From Eubacteriales Family XIII. Incertae Sedis bacterium (GTDB lineage Bacteria; Bacillota; Clostridia; Peptostreptococcales; Anaerovoracaceae): a DNA stretch of 20,603 nucleotides. The notes below the pieces were generated by a model. It was not told where the DNA came from, did not search any database, and saw nothing but the letters and a program-made list of their open reading frames with translations. Below, one piece after another: positions 1-7,259 of the stretch. Position 1 is the first letter of the stretch. Each line of letters begins with the position of its first letter. The position numbers and the translations under genes are program-made. Location of the stretch: positions 1 through 20,603 of the forward strand of contig JAISTF010000014.1 in the NCBI GenBank assembly GCA_031272745.1, written 5' to 3'.

Positions 1-76
1 CGACGTTTGCGGCGTAGCCCGTATACAGCGTGCCGTCCGCACACTCTGCGATGTAGACAAAATGACATCCGTCCAT
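1..76 (-). CDS. GIY-YIG endonuclease-like protein (UPF0213/YhbQ type), partial
   Basis: The - strand reads from an ATG at 76-74 to the window edge, giving 25 codons of the N-terminus of a small GIY-YIG domain protein; the rest lies outside. The visible peptide contains VYIAECADGTLYTGY, which matches the first strands of the UPF0213 (YhbQ/YazA) subgroup: a YI pair, then a Cys-Ala-Asp-Gly turn, then YTG in the position of the YIG half. These are short (about 80-100 residue) single-domain proteins proposed to nick or bind DNA; their exact role is not settled. The gene is divergent from the lysozyme gene. An extended -10 box sits 7 nt before the ATG and there is no ribosome site, so its transcript is probably leaderless. 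Family assignment is firm from the motif spacing; activity cannot be judged from this fragment. Confidence 0.82.
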   Translation of the reverse strand, partial: MDGCHFVYIAECADGTLYTGYAANV

Positions 77-83
77 TGGCGTT

Positions 84-92
84 ATTCTATCA
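84..92 (-). promoter_or_regulatory. Extended -10 promoter of the GIY-YIG gene
   Basis: On the - strand the sequence reads TGATAGAAT, an extended -10 element (TGN followed by TAGAAT). Only 7 nt separate it from the ATG, so the predicted transcription start falls at or next to the start codon. No good -35 box is visible. The element overlaps the upstream region of the divergent lysozyme promoter. Confidence 0.6.
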
Positions 93-105
93 TGAAAAGC
101 TGCTG

Positions 106-114
106 TGCTATACT
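106..114 (+). promoter_or_regulatory. Extended -10 promoter of the GH25 lysozyme gene
   Basis: TGCTATACT is an extended -10 box ending 6 nt before the ATG at 121. No Shine-Dalgarno sequence fits between them, so a leaderless mRNA is predicted. The arms ATAC (110-113) and GTAT (119-122) form a short inverted repeat over the start codon. Confidence 0.6.
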
Positions 115-120
115 AACTGT

Positions 121-1551
121 ATGCGGTCAAGAATCCTTTTGCTCATCCTTTTGCTGGCGGCGCTGCTCATTTGTGCGTTTGGCGTGCGGGTTTATAACGG
201 GCATCTGTTTTTTTTCGATTGGCCGGACCGGTCGGGGTGGACCGGAGAGGGGGCGGAGCGGCGGTATTTGGACCGGCACGCGGGCGTCGTCACGGACACG
301 ATGTTGACGGTGGGCGGCGACACCTACTACTTCGAGGCGGACGGCGCGGTCCACACGGGCGCGCTGACGCGGGACGGCTTCGCGTACTGGTTTGACGAGC
401 AGACGGGCGCGATGCGGACCGGATGGGTCGAGCGGGACGGCCGGCGGTATTATTATGAAGAGGGCAGCGGGCACGGCGTCATCGGGCGCGAGGTGACCAT
501 CGACGGGGGCGATTTTCTGTTTGACGCGGAGGGCGCGGAATTTCTCGGGGCGATCGCGATTGGCGGGCAGGAGTATTTTTTCGAGCCGCTGACGGGCAAG
601 CTGAAGGACGCGGAGAAGCAGGTGGACGGCGCGTGGTGGTATTACACGGCGGACGGGTCGAAGTTTCCGGCGGGGTGGCTGACGCTGCCGGACGGGCGGA
701 CGTGTTTCTACGACGGCGCGGCGGGAATGCTGTTCGGCGAGCAGACGATCGACGGGCAGCCGTACCTGCTCGACATCAGTCTCGGGCGCATGATGACGGG
801 GACGGTCTACTACGACGGGCGGGTCTTCGACATCGGCGAGGACGGCGTCGTGCGCGACGCGGAGAAGGGCACGGTCTGGAACGGCGTCGACGTGTCGTGG
901 CACCAGGGGCCGGACATCGACTGGGCGGCGGTGAAGGCGGCGGGCGTGCAGTTCGCGCTCATCCGCGCGGGGTGGATCGCGTCCGAGGACCGGCCGGTCT
1001 GGGCGCCCGACGAGTATTTCGCGCAGAACGTCCACGGCGCGCAGGCGGCGGGCATCTCGGTCGGCGCGTACATCTACCTGTACAATTCCACGGAGGAGGG
1101 CTTGGCCGAGGGCATCGACGCGTTTGCGGCGGACGCGGAGGCGCTGCGCGTGAAGCTGGACCTGCCGGTGTTTTTGGACGTCGAGGACAAGGAGTATTTC
1201 AAGCCGAAGTCGGACACGGCGGGCGAGGCTTCCGGCGTGGGCGGCTACGCCTACCGCACGGCGCTCGTGCGCACCTGCCTCGAACAGCTGCGGGCGCTCG
1301 GGTACGACGCGGGGTTTTATACGTTTGCAAACTGGGCGGACCAGGAGTTCGGGGCGTCGGCCTTGTATGAAGAGGGCTACGCTTTTTGGCTGGCGCGCTG
1401 GTACAATAACGATTCCGATCCCGACCCTGCGACGCTCGCGTGGGGCGATGACAAGCAGCCGTCCGTATGGCAGTACCGCGCGACGGGCATCGTGGACGGG
1501 ATTGCGAAAGAGGTGGACAGGGACTATCTGTATTGGGGGCGGATGCCGTAG
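121..1551 (+). CDS. GH25 lysozyme with N-terminal cell-wall-binding repeats
   Basis: A 476-residue predicted muramidase that would cut the N-acetylmuramic acid to N-acetylglucosamine bond of peptidoglycan outside the cell. Residues 1-20 are a very hydrophobic Leu-rich segment after a short basic start, a signal peptide or membrane anchor. Residues about 60-245 hold tandem, diverged 20-residue repeats of the choline/cell-wall-binding type (aromatic pairs such as YYF, YYY, YFF, alternating with DG and TG turns). The GH25 domain starts near residue 254: D257 in GVDVSWHQG and the D353/E355 pair in FLDVED match the catalytic acidic residues, and the barrel ends with SVWQY and VDRDYLY. The frame is open further upstream, but ATG 121 is chosen because it begins the signal sequence and sits just after an extended -10 box. 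An inactivated toxin remnant follows. Role in growth, phage-like lysis or competition cannot be told apart. Confidence 0.9.
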   Translation: MRSRILLLILLLAALLICAFGVRVYNGHLFFFDWPDRSGWTGEGAERRYLDRHAGVVTDTMLTVGGDTYYFEADGAVHTGALTRDGFAYWFDEQTGAMRTGWVERDGRRYYYEEGSGHGVIGREVTIDGGDFLFDAEGAEFLGAIAIGGQEYFFEPLTGKLKDAEKQVDGAWWYYTADGSKFPAGWLTLPDGRTCFYDGAAGMLFGEQTIDGQPYLLDISLGRMMTGTVYYDGRVFDIGEDGVVRDAEKGTVWNGVDVSWHQGPDIDWAAVKAAGVQFALIRAGWIASEDRPVWAPDEYFAQNVHGAQAAGISVGAYIYLYNSTEEGLAEGIDAFAADAEALRVKLDLPVFLDVEDKEYFKPKSDTAGEASGVGGYAYRTALVRTCLEQLRALGYDAGFYTFANWADQEFGASALYEEGYAFWLARWYNNDSDPDPATLAWGDDKQPSVWQYRATGIVDGIAKEVDRDYLYWGRMP

Positions 1552-1567
1552 GGGCGGGTGCGCCGAG

Positions 1568-2003
1568 GTGCGGATCAAGATCGAGATCGACACGGATCCG
1601 CCGCCGGATTTCCGGACGACGCTTCGGCCGGTGCACATCCCGTATTCCTTCATGGTGCATTGCTACACGCTCGAGTCCGCCTACGCAGGCAAGATGAGCG
1701 CCTTCCTGTACCGCCAATGGAAAAATCGCGTGAAGGGCCGCGACTGGTACGATTTCGAATGGTATGTGCGCAGGGGCGTCGCGATGGACCTCGCGCATTT
1801 CAACGCGCGCGAAGCAGTTCGGCCACATCTCCGTAGACCTGACAGCGGAAGGGTTTCGCGCGTTGCTCAAAGAGAAGATTGCCGACACGGAAATCGCCAA
1901 GGTCAAGTCGGAGCTTTCATATTTCGTGGAAGACATGTCGAAGCTCGACCATTGGACGACGGACTATTTTTTGCAGTTCGCAGACCAGATGAAAATCTTG
2001 TGA
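1568..2003 (+). pseudogene. AbiEii/AbiGii-type nucleotidyltransferase toxin remnant, 5'-truncated and frameshifted
   Basis: The reading frame from 1568 encodes the C-terminal half of an AbiEii-family protein: a KIEIDTDPP strand, then LESAYAGKMSAFLYR, then WKNRVKGRDWYDFEWY, the family's best conserved block. Around 1811, in a GCGCGCG tract, the homology moves to another frame (KQFGHISVDLTAEGF onward) and runs to the TGA at 2001-2003, ending with a YFVEDMSKLDHWTTDYF-like tail. One extra base would explain the shift. The N-terminal part with the nucleotidyltransferase GS...D active site is missing, since only about 145 residues remain of a protein usually near 250-300, and no antitoxin gene (AbiEi) is present. 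It is therefore a dead fragment of a type IV toxin-antitoxin or phage defence module. It begins 16 bases after the lysozyme stop codon. Confidence 0.82.
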
Positions 2004-2054
2004 CCTGCGGGCCTGAAACAATCCCTCACCGCCCCACTCGCGTTCCCTTGATTT

Positions 2055-2089
2055 TCTCTGCGACTGCGCCCCTTCGGGGCTCCGCGCAG
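2055..2089 (+). terminator. Bulged hairpin, possible terminator or repeat-borne structure
   Basis: Outer arms TCTGCG and CGCAGA enclose an inner stem GCCCC-TTC-GGGGC (2068-2080). No T-tract follows, so it is either a factor-dependent 3' end or simply part of an intergenic repeat. Confidence 0.35.
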
Positions 2090-2151
2090 AATGACAACCT
2101 TATAGTAGGCGGATTGATATTTTCTGGATTCTCGGGACTTCGCCCGAGATG

Positions 2152-2163
2152 GGTGAATTCACC
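2152..2163. promoter_or_regulatory. Perfect 12-bp palindrome upstream of the importer promoter
   Basis: GGTGAATTCACC is a complete dyad ending 34 bp before the -35 box at 2198. Its place suggests a protein-binding site, but no regulator gene is in the window to support this. Confidence 0.35.
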
Positions 2164-2197
2164 ATTTCATGAATCATATTCCGAGTGTTAAAAAACC

Positions 2198-2226
2198 TTG
2201 ACGCAAGAGAAACGTCGCGGTACAAT
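2198..2226 (+). promoter_or_regulatory. Strong sigma-70-type promoter of the importer operon
   Basis: TTGACG (2198-2203) and TACAAT (2221-2226) are separated by exactly 17 bp. The predicted transcription start is near 2233, leaving a leader of about 77 nt before the receptor gene. Confidence 0.8.
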
Positions 2227-2250
2227 GAGCCATTGATATGTGTGGGGAGA

Positions 2251-2267
2251 GTGAAAATTTTTTTCAC
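2251..2267 (+). promoter_or_regulatory. A/T-rich hairpin in the importer leader
   Basis: GTGAAAA-TTT-TTTTCAC is a perfect 7-bp inverted repeat lying inside the predicted 5' leader. It could be a protein site just downstream of the transcription start or an mRNA hairpin. A related TTTCAC follows at once. Confidence 0.4.
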
Positions 2268-2309
2268 ATTTCACCGCACGGAGGAAAATCGAAAGAGGAG
2301 GGAAATCGC

Positions 2310-3764
2310 ATGAAAAGGAAGGTACTGACGTTGGTCCTGGCGGCATGTTTGGTCGCCACGACGTTCCTGGCGAGCTGCGGTGGGGGCGGCAGCAGCAGCG
2401 GCGGGTCCGCTGCGCCTGCAGACACGGGCAGCGCGACAGCGGAAGAGCCGGCGGCCGACAGCAGCGGCGGCGAAGCGGCGACCGGCGAGTTGGTCGTGGC
2501 AGGCAGCCAGGCCGACATGGAAAAGGAAGCCATCGTGGTGCGCGGCGTGCGTTCCTCGACGGGCACAAACGCGATCTTTGAGCAGACGGCTTTCGGCCCG
2601 CAGTACAAGATGTGGATCGACGAGCTCAACAAGGACGGCGGCATCTATGTGAAGTCGCTCGACCGCAAGGTCCCGATCGACCTCAAGGTCTATGACGACG
2701 GATCCGACATCGCGAAGACGACGCAGCTGTACGAGCAGATCTGCCTCGACGAGAAGCCGGACATCCTGCTTCCGCCGGTCAGCACGGCCGCGCTGTTCGC
2801 AGTGGCGCCGATTGCGCAAAAATACGGTTATTACCTCGTGGCCGGCGAAGGCGGTGCGAAGGAACTTGAGAAATACATCGCACAAAACCCGAACGTCTTC
2901 TCGGTGCTGAGCTACTCGGAGACGCAGGTGCCGGCGTTCGTGAAGTTCTGCGAGGAGCAGGGCATCGAGTCGGTCTTCTGCGCGTACATCGACGACCTGC
3001 ACGGCACGGAATACTGGGGCGCGGCCAAGCCGCAGCTCGAGGCCATCGGCGTGGAGATCAAGGGCGAGCAGGCCGTACCGCTGACCGGTGGTTTTGACGG
3101 CGACACCGTCATCAACGCGGCGAAGCAGTCGGGCGCACAGGCGTTCCTCGCCTTCACCTATCCCGACCAGGGCATTCCGATCGCGCTGTCCGCGATCAAG
3201 CTCGACTACAACCCCGACGTCTACCTGATGGGACCCGGCGGTTCGTATGACTTCATCGGCGGTGCGCTCTTCGGCGAGCTCGGCAACGTGGGCATGCACG
3301 GCGTCATCGGTTGGGGCGCGTGGAACGAGAAGAGCTCCGAGCGCGCGAAGGAGTACAGCGAGCATTTCCGCGAGTATTGGATCGACAAGGGCGAGTTCTG
3401 GCTCAACGCGGACGGCACGCCGAACCCGAACGGCACGGTCTACCAGGATTGGTGGGGCCACATCTGCTACTACTCGGTCTGCGAAATCATCCAGCAGGCC
3501 GTGGAGAACGCGGGCTCGCTGACCGAGGACGGCATCCTCGACAACTCGCTGCTCGTCGAGTACACGAAGACCGCGAGCTTTGACACGGTCATGAACGAAA
3601 ATCTGCACTTCACGAACAACATCCTGCTCGACGACATGTACCTCGGCAACATCGGCCAGTGGCAGGTCGGCGACGACGGCCAGGCCGTCTTCGAAGTCAT
3701 CGACGTCGACGACCGCCGCACGGCGGATCCGATCGTGCCGAAGCCCGCGTGGCCGAAGCAGTAG
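2310..3764 (+). CDS. Branched-chain amino acid-type ABC transporter substrate-binding lipoprotein
   Basis: A 484-residue extracellular solute receptor of the LivJ/periplasmic-binding-protein type I group. The signal peptide ends in the lipobox LASC with Cys23 as the lipid anchor; a Gly/Ser/Ala-rich linker (about 24-60) then holds the receptor off the membrane. The two-lobed domain follows, with VVRGVRSSTGTNAIFEQ at its start, LLPPVSTAALFAVAPIAQKYG in the first lobe, and AFLAFTYPDQG and YLMGPGGSYDF in the second. ATG 2310 is chosen over an earlier in-frame ATG at 2238 because it follows AGAGGAGGG and begins the signal sequence. It is the first gene of a complete LivJHMGF-like set, so it delivers ligand to the permease genes downstream. 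The ligand may be Leu/Ile/Val, but members of this family also bind amides, urea or aromatic acids, so the substrate is not fixed by sequence. It is longer than typical LivJ (about 370). Confidence 0.9.
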   Translation: MKRKVLTLVLAACLVATTFLASCGGGGSSSGGSAAPADTGSATAEEPAADSSGGEAATGELVVAGSQADMEKEAIVVRGVRSSTGTNAIFEQTAFGPQYKMWIDELNKDGGIYVKSLDRKVPIDLKVYDDGSDIAKTTQLYEQICLDEKPDILLPPVSTAALFAVAPIAQKYGYYLVAGEGGAKELEKYIAQNPNVFSVLSYSETQVPAFVKFCEEQGIESVFCAYIDDLHGTEYWGAAKPQLEAIGVEIKGEQAVPLTGGFDGDTVINAAKQSGAQAFLAFTYPDQGIPIALSAIKLDYNPDVYLMGPGGSYDFIGGALFGELGNVGMHGVIGWGAWNEKSSERAKEYSEHFREYWIDKGEFWLNADGTPNPNGTVYQDWWGHICYYSVCEIIQQAVENAGSLTEDGILDNSLLVEYTKTASFDTVMNENLHFTNNILLDDMYLGNIGQWQVGDDGQAVFEVIDVDDRRTADPIVPKPAWPKQ

Positions 3765-3815
3765 GGTTTGCAGAGCAGCGCGATGCGCATGGTTATTCAA
3801 TAAGGAACAGAATCG

Positions 3816-3843
3816 TCCCCGAGGGCTGCATCGCCCTCGGGGA
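3816..3843 (+). terminator. Strong hairpin between receptor and permease genes
   Basis: TCCCCGAGGGC and GCCCTCGGGGA form an 11-bp perfect stem with a 6-nt loop (TGCATC). No T-tract follows. The position suits an mRNA-protecting or partial-termination element that keeps receptor output above permease output, as is known for other binding-protein operons; this role is inferred. Confidence 0.6.
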
Positions 3844-3891
3844 TATGTACCGCATACGATACAGCTTTATATCTGACAGGAGCTGAAGAAA

Positions 3892-4764
3892 ATGACATTG
3901 TTTCTTACTGTCCTGATCAACGGGTGTATTTTGGGGAGCGTATACGCGCTTGTCGCGATGGGCCTCAGCACGCAGTACGGCGTCGCGAGGATCCTGAACA
4001 TCGCGCACGGCGAATTCCTGATTCTCGCGGCGTTCATCACGCGGGATCTGTACCTCTACTACCATATCCATCCGCTGATCTCCTTGGTCATCTCCGGCGT
4101 GATCGTGTTCGCCATCAGCTTCGCGCTGCACCGCACGATCTACAAGCGGGTCAAGGATATTTCCGCGAACGACGGGGCGTTCGAGGGAAACGCCATCCTC
4201 GTCGCGTTCGGCATCTATTTCATCGTACAAAATCTCATGCAGGTTCATTGGGGGTCCGAATCGGCAAACCTCGGCGGTTTCATGCAGACCAACGTGCAGA
4301 TCGGCCCGACGACCATCGCGACGCCGAACCTGCTCGTGCTCGCGATCGCGGTCATCCTCTGCGTCGCGTACACCCTCTTCCTGTCGCATACGCGCCTCGG
4401 CAAGTCGATTCGCGCGGCGGCGCAGGACCCGGGGGCGGCCGCGCTGCTCGGCGTGAAGATCAACCGCATCATGGCGATGTGCTTCGCGATCGGCGGGCTG
4501 CTCGCGGCGTTCGCGGGCGTGCTCATCAGCATGAAGGAGCCGTTCTCCTCGATTTCGGGGCTCGGCTACACGACGATCGCCATCATCATCGTGGTGCTCG
4601 GCGGGCTCGGCAGCGTCAAGGGGGCGATCCTCGGCGGCTTCATCCTCGGCTTCGTCGGCTTCGCGGTGTCGACCTACGTCGAAGCGACGTTCATGCTGCC
4701 GTGCTTCTACTTCATCGTGCTCGTCCTGCTCGTCGTCCGGCCCAAGGGCCTTTTGGGGAGGTGA
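3892..4764 (+). CDS. livH: Branched-chain amino acid ABC transporter permease, LivH type
   Basis: A 290-residue integral membrane subunit with about eight hydrophobic helices. The family signature is clear: VYALVAMGLSTQYGVARILNIAHGEF near the N-terminus, where LivH proteins carry the NxAHGE block, and the cytoplasmic coupling region TRLGKSIRAAAQDPGAAALLGV followed by GLLAAFAGVL. The C-terminus ends in VVRPKGLLGR, also typical. ATG 3892 has an AGGAG site 9 nt upstream. With LivM it would form the translocation channel for the solute delivered by the upstream lipoprotein. It lies 127 nt after that gene, beyond a strong hairpin, and 4 nt before livM. Confidence 0.92.
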   Translation: MTLFLTVLINGCILGSVYALVAMGLSTQYGVARILNIAHGEFLILAAFITRDLYLYYHIHPLISLVISGVIVFAISFALHRTIYKRVKDISANDGAFEGNAILVAFGIYFIVQNLMQVHWGSESANLGGFMQTNVQIGPTTIATPNLLVLAIAVILCVAYTLFLSHTRLGKSIRAAAQDPGAAALLGVKINRIMAMCFAIGGLLAAFAGVLISMKEPFSSISGLGYTTIAIIIVVLGGLGSVKGAILGGFILGFVGFAVSTYVEATFMLPCFYFIVLVLLVVRPKGLLGR

Positions 4765-4768
4765 TCGC

Positions 4769-5743
4769 ATGGAACTGATGAAGACCACCTTCCTCGGCAG
4801 CAAGGGCGCAAAGATTCAGCTGCTCGCGATCATCATCGCGGTCATCGTGCTCGCCTTCGTGCCGAAGTTTTCGAGCGCGTATCTGCCGCTCTTCCTCGCC
4901 TGGGTGCTCACCTACGCCGTGATGTCGCTCGCGTGGACGCTGTTTTCCGGCAAGACGGGCTACATCTCGCTGGCCTCGGCCGCGTTTTACGGGTTGGGGA
5001 TGTACCTGCAGGCGGTGCTCGGGCTGAACCTTCCCATCGTCGTCACGATGGCGATCGGTGCGGCTGTGTGCTTCGGCGTGGCGTTCGGCATCGGCATCAT
5101 CACGCTGCGGCTGCGCGGCGTGTACTTCACGATCTTCACCTTCGCGCTCGCGCTGTTTCTGAATAAGTTCCTGCACTGGTTCGAAGTGAAGTTCTTCCAC
5201 ACGAAGGGCCGCATGGTGCTCGCGTACGACAATGTGACGGTTTACTACTGCGTGCTCGTCGTCTTCGTGATCGTGCTCGCCGTCGTGCTCCTCATGAACA
5301 AATCGCGCTTCGGCCTCGCGCTCGACTGCATCGGGCAAAACGAGGACAGCGCGCAGCACATCGGCGTCAATACGACGATGACGAAGGTGCTGGCGTTCGC
5401 GGTCAGCGCGGCACCCGTCGGCGCGGTCGGCGCGGCGATGGCCACGACGATCGGCTACGTCGATCCGGACATCGCGTTCAAGATGCTCGCGAGCTTCATG
5501 CCGGTGCTCATGGCGATCTTCGGCGGCACGCACAACACCTACGGGCCGATCCTCGGCGCGGTCGTATTCTACTGGCTGCAGGACTACCTGCTGCGCGTGA
5601 CGAATATGTACCAGATCATCTTCGGCGTCGTCATGGTCGTCGTCGTCCTCGTCATGCCGAAGGGCATTTTCGGGATCATCGAGACGGTCATCGCGCGGCG
5701 CGGCCGGAGCTACAAAGGGGAGGTGATCGGCGATGTCCAATAA
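4769..5743 (+). CDS. livM: Branched-chain amino acid ABC transporter permease, LivM type
   Basis: The second membrane subunit, 324 residues, with roughly nine or ten hydrophobic segments. It shows the LivM pattern: an N-terminal set of helices, the GKTGYISLASAAFYGLGMY block (equivalent to GxxSLGHxAFxGxGAY), the LRLRGVYFTIFTFALA block, and the coupling stretch SRFGLALDCIGQNEDSAQHIGVN. The tail VLVMPKGIFGIIE is the usual end. A GGGGAGGTGAT ribosome site overlaps the livH stop codon, so translation is probably coupled. The gene overlaps livG by 11 nt. It pairs with LivH to make the pore. A His usual in the first block (SLGH) is replaced here by Ala, a mild oddity. Confidence 0.92.
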   Translation: MELMKTTFLGSKGAKIQLLAIIIAVIVLAFVPKFSSAYLPLFLAWVLTYAVMSLAWTLFSGKTGYISLASAAFYGLGMYLQAVLGLNLPIVVTMAIGAAVCFGVAFGIGIITLRLRGVYFTIFTFALALFLNKFLHWFEVKFFHTKGRMVLAYDNVTVYYCVLVVFVIVLAVVLLMNKSRFGLALDCIGQNEDSAQHIGVNTTMTKVLAFAVSAAPVGAVGAAMATTIGYVDPDIAFKMLASFMPVLMAIFGGTHNTYGPILGAVVFYWLQDYLLRVTNMYQIIFGVVMVVVVLVMPKGIFGIIETVIARRGRSYKGEVIGDVQ

Positions 5744-6467
5744 TGCAGTGCTCATCAAAGGCGAGGGCCTCGTGAAGAAATTCGGCGGCATGACGGCCGT
5801 CAACTGCGTGGACTTCGAGCTGCGCGAGGGCGAGATCCTCGGGCTCATCGGGCCGAACGGCGCGGGCAAGTCGACGCTGTTCAACCTGATCTCCGGCTTC
5901 CTGCCGACGGACAGCGGCGTCTGCACCTTTGGCGGAAAGAAGATCACGGGCAAGAGTCCGGACAAGATCTGCCACTTGGGGCTCGGGCGCACGTTCCAGG
6001 CCGCAAAGAATTTTCCGGATATGTCGTTGCGCGACAACGTCCGCATGGGCGCGCTCTTCGGCCCCGTGGGACAGACCTACGCGCAGGCCGATCAGGAGAC
6101 GGACGAGATCCTCGCGTTCGTGGGGCTCGACCGCTTCATGGACACGGCGGTGCCGGACATCCCGCTCGCGGGGCAGAAGCAGATCGAGGTGGCGCGCGCG
6201 CTCGCGACGAAGCCGACGGTGCTGCTGCTCGACGAGATGATGGCGGGGCTCAACCCGACGGAGGTCGACGAGGCGATGGCGCTCGTGCGCAAGATCAGAG
6301 ACACGGGCGTGACGGTGCTCCTCATCGAGCACGTCATGAAGGCGGTCATGAACATCTGCGACCGCATCATCGTCCTGCACCACGGCGCGCTGATTGCGGA
6401 AGGCACGCCGGCCGAAATCGCGGGGAACAAAGAAGTTATTGAAATATATCTCGGAGGGGAGGTGTGA
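5733..6467 (+). CDS. livG: Branched-chain amino acid ABC transporter ATPase, LivG type
   Basis: A 244-residue cytoplasmic ATPase that powers the LivHM channel. The Walker A motif GPNGAGKST is at residues 40-48, the Q-loop is in GRTFQAAKNF, Walker B is LLLDEMMAGLNP, and the switch His is in LLIEHVM. The C-terminal extension, with GALIAEGTPAEIAGNKEVIEIYLG, is the LivG hallmark. The usual signature motif (LSxGQ-like) reads PLAGQKQIEVARAL, with Ala in place of Ser; similar variants occur in LivG-like proteins, so activity is still expected. A GGGGAGGTGAT site precedes ATG 5733, the same ribosome-site string used by livM. It overlaps livM and is followed at once by livF. Confidence 0.93.
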   Translation: MSNNAVLIKGEGLVKKFGGMTAVNCVDFELREGEILGLIGPNGAGKSTLFNLISGFLPTDSGVCTFGGKKITGKSPDKICHLGLGRTFQAAKNFPDMSLRDNVRMGALFGPVGQTYAQADQETDEILAFVGLDRFMDTAVPDIPLAGQKQIEVARALATKPTVLLLDEMMAGLNPTEVDEAMALVRKIRDTGVTVLLIEHVMKAVMNICDRIIVLHHGALIAEGTPAEIAGNKEVIEIYLGGEV

Positions 6468-6469
6468 CC

Positions 6470-7180
6470 ATGGCGCTGCTGGAAGTCGAAAAAGTCAATG
6501 TGAGCTACGGCAATGTGCAGGTGCTGTGGGACGTGAGCCTCAAGGTCGACGAGGGCAAGATCGTCGCGCTGCTCGGCGCGAACGGCGCGGGCAAGTCCAC
6601 GCTGCTCAATACGCTGACGGGGATGCTGAAACCGACGTCGGGCACGGTCACGTTCGCGGGCGAACGCATCGACGACCTGCCGAGCGACAAGATCATCGAG
6701 AAGGGCATCGCCTATCTGCCCGAGGGCGGGCGGCTGTTTCCGGACATGACGATCCGCGAAAACCTCGAGATGGGCGCCTACCCGGCGAGCTTGTGGAAAG
6801 ACCGCAAGGCGGACCTCGAGCGCATCTACGAGATCTTCCCGATCCTCGGCGAGCGCAAGACGCAGCTGTCGCGCACGATGAGCGGCGGCGAGCGGCAGAT
6901 GCTCGCGATGGGGCGCGCGATGATGAGCAACCCGAAGATGTGCTTCTTCGACGAACTGTCCTACGGCCTTTCGCCGAAGATGGCGCAGGAGGTCTTCGGC
7001 GTCGTGAAGCAGCTCCACGCGAAGGGCATCACGGTGTTGCTCGTCGAGCAAAACGTCCACCAGACGCTCGAGATCGCGGACTACGCCTACGTCATCGAAA
7101 ACGGCCGCATCGTGCTCGAAGGCGAAGGAAAGGCGCTACTCGCGGACGATTACGTGAAGCAGGCGTATCTCGGGATATAG
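6470..7180 (+). CDS. livF: Branched-chain amino acid ABC transporter ATPase, LivF type
   Basis: A 236-residue ATPase that partners LivG. It has Walker A GANGAGKST (residues 36-44), Q-loop in IAYLPEGGRLFPDMT, the full signature MSGGERQMLAMGRAM, Walker B CFFDELSYGLSP and switch region LVEQNV. The usual LivF form is LxLDEPSxGLAP; here the Pro is Leu (DELSYGL), a small departure. ATG 6470 is preferred to the GTG at 6464 because the GGAGGGGAGG site has good spacing to it; the GTG would overlap the livG stop. It is the last gene of the operon, and a 10-bp-stem hairpin lies 19 nt after its stop codon. Confidence 0.92.
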   Translation: MALLEVEKVNVSYGNVQVLWDVSLKVDEGKIVALLGANGAGKSTLLNTLTGMLKPTSGTVTFAGERIDDLPSDKIIEKGIAYLPEGGRLFPDMTIRENLEMGAYPASLWKDRKADLERIYEIFPILGERKTQLSRTMSGGERQMLAMGRAMMSNPKMCFFDELSYGLSPKMAQEVFGVVKQLHAKGITVLLVEQNVHQTLEIADYAYVIENGRIVLEGEGKALLADDYVKQAYLGI

Positions 7181-7199
7181 ACGAAACGGGGTTTTGGGT

Positions 7200-7230
7200 G
7201 TCCTGCCTGTTTCTGCGGAGCAGGCAGGAC
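7200..7230 (+). terminator. Hairpin at the end of the importer operon
   Basis: GTCCTGCCTG and CAGGCAGGAC form a perfect 10-bp stem around an 11-nt loop, starting 19 nt after the livF stop. It is placed as a terminator but lacks a T-tract. It also marks the edge of the A+T-richer island. Confidence 0.65.
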
Positions 7231-7259
7231 ATAAGGTCGGATGAATATGACAAATTTCG

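Larger units (their letters stand above)
2004..2197. other. Non-coding stretch with hairpins and a dispersed-repeat motif
   Basis: No gene is seen here. It contains a bulged hairpin (2055-2089), a second hairpin with arms TCTCGGG/CCCGAGA (2130-2149), a perfect 12-bp palindrome GGTGAATTCACC (2152-2163), and the motif GCGCAGAATGACAA, which recurs in variant form near 11300-11355. It separates the toxin remnant from the importer promoter. Confidence 0.6.

Noticed and set aside
127..1653. Long open frame on the - strand over the lysozyme gene
   Set aside because: It is rich in Arg, Pro, His and Val with no domain, as expected for the mirror of a GC-rich gene; the + strand has clear GH25 motifs.
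2238..2309. Earlier in-frame ATG for the receptor gene
   Set aside because: It would put 24 polar residues before the signal peptide and lacks a ribosome site; ATG 2310 has one.
2271..3800. Long open frame on the - strand over the receptor gene
   Set aside because: Arg/Val/Asp-rich sequence without motifs; the + strand encodes an obvious lipoprotein receptor.
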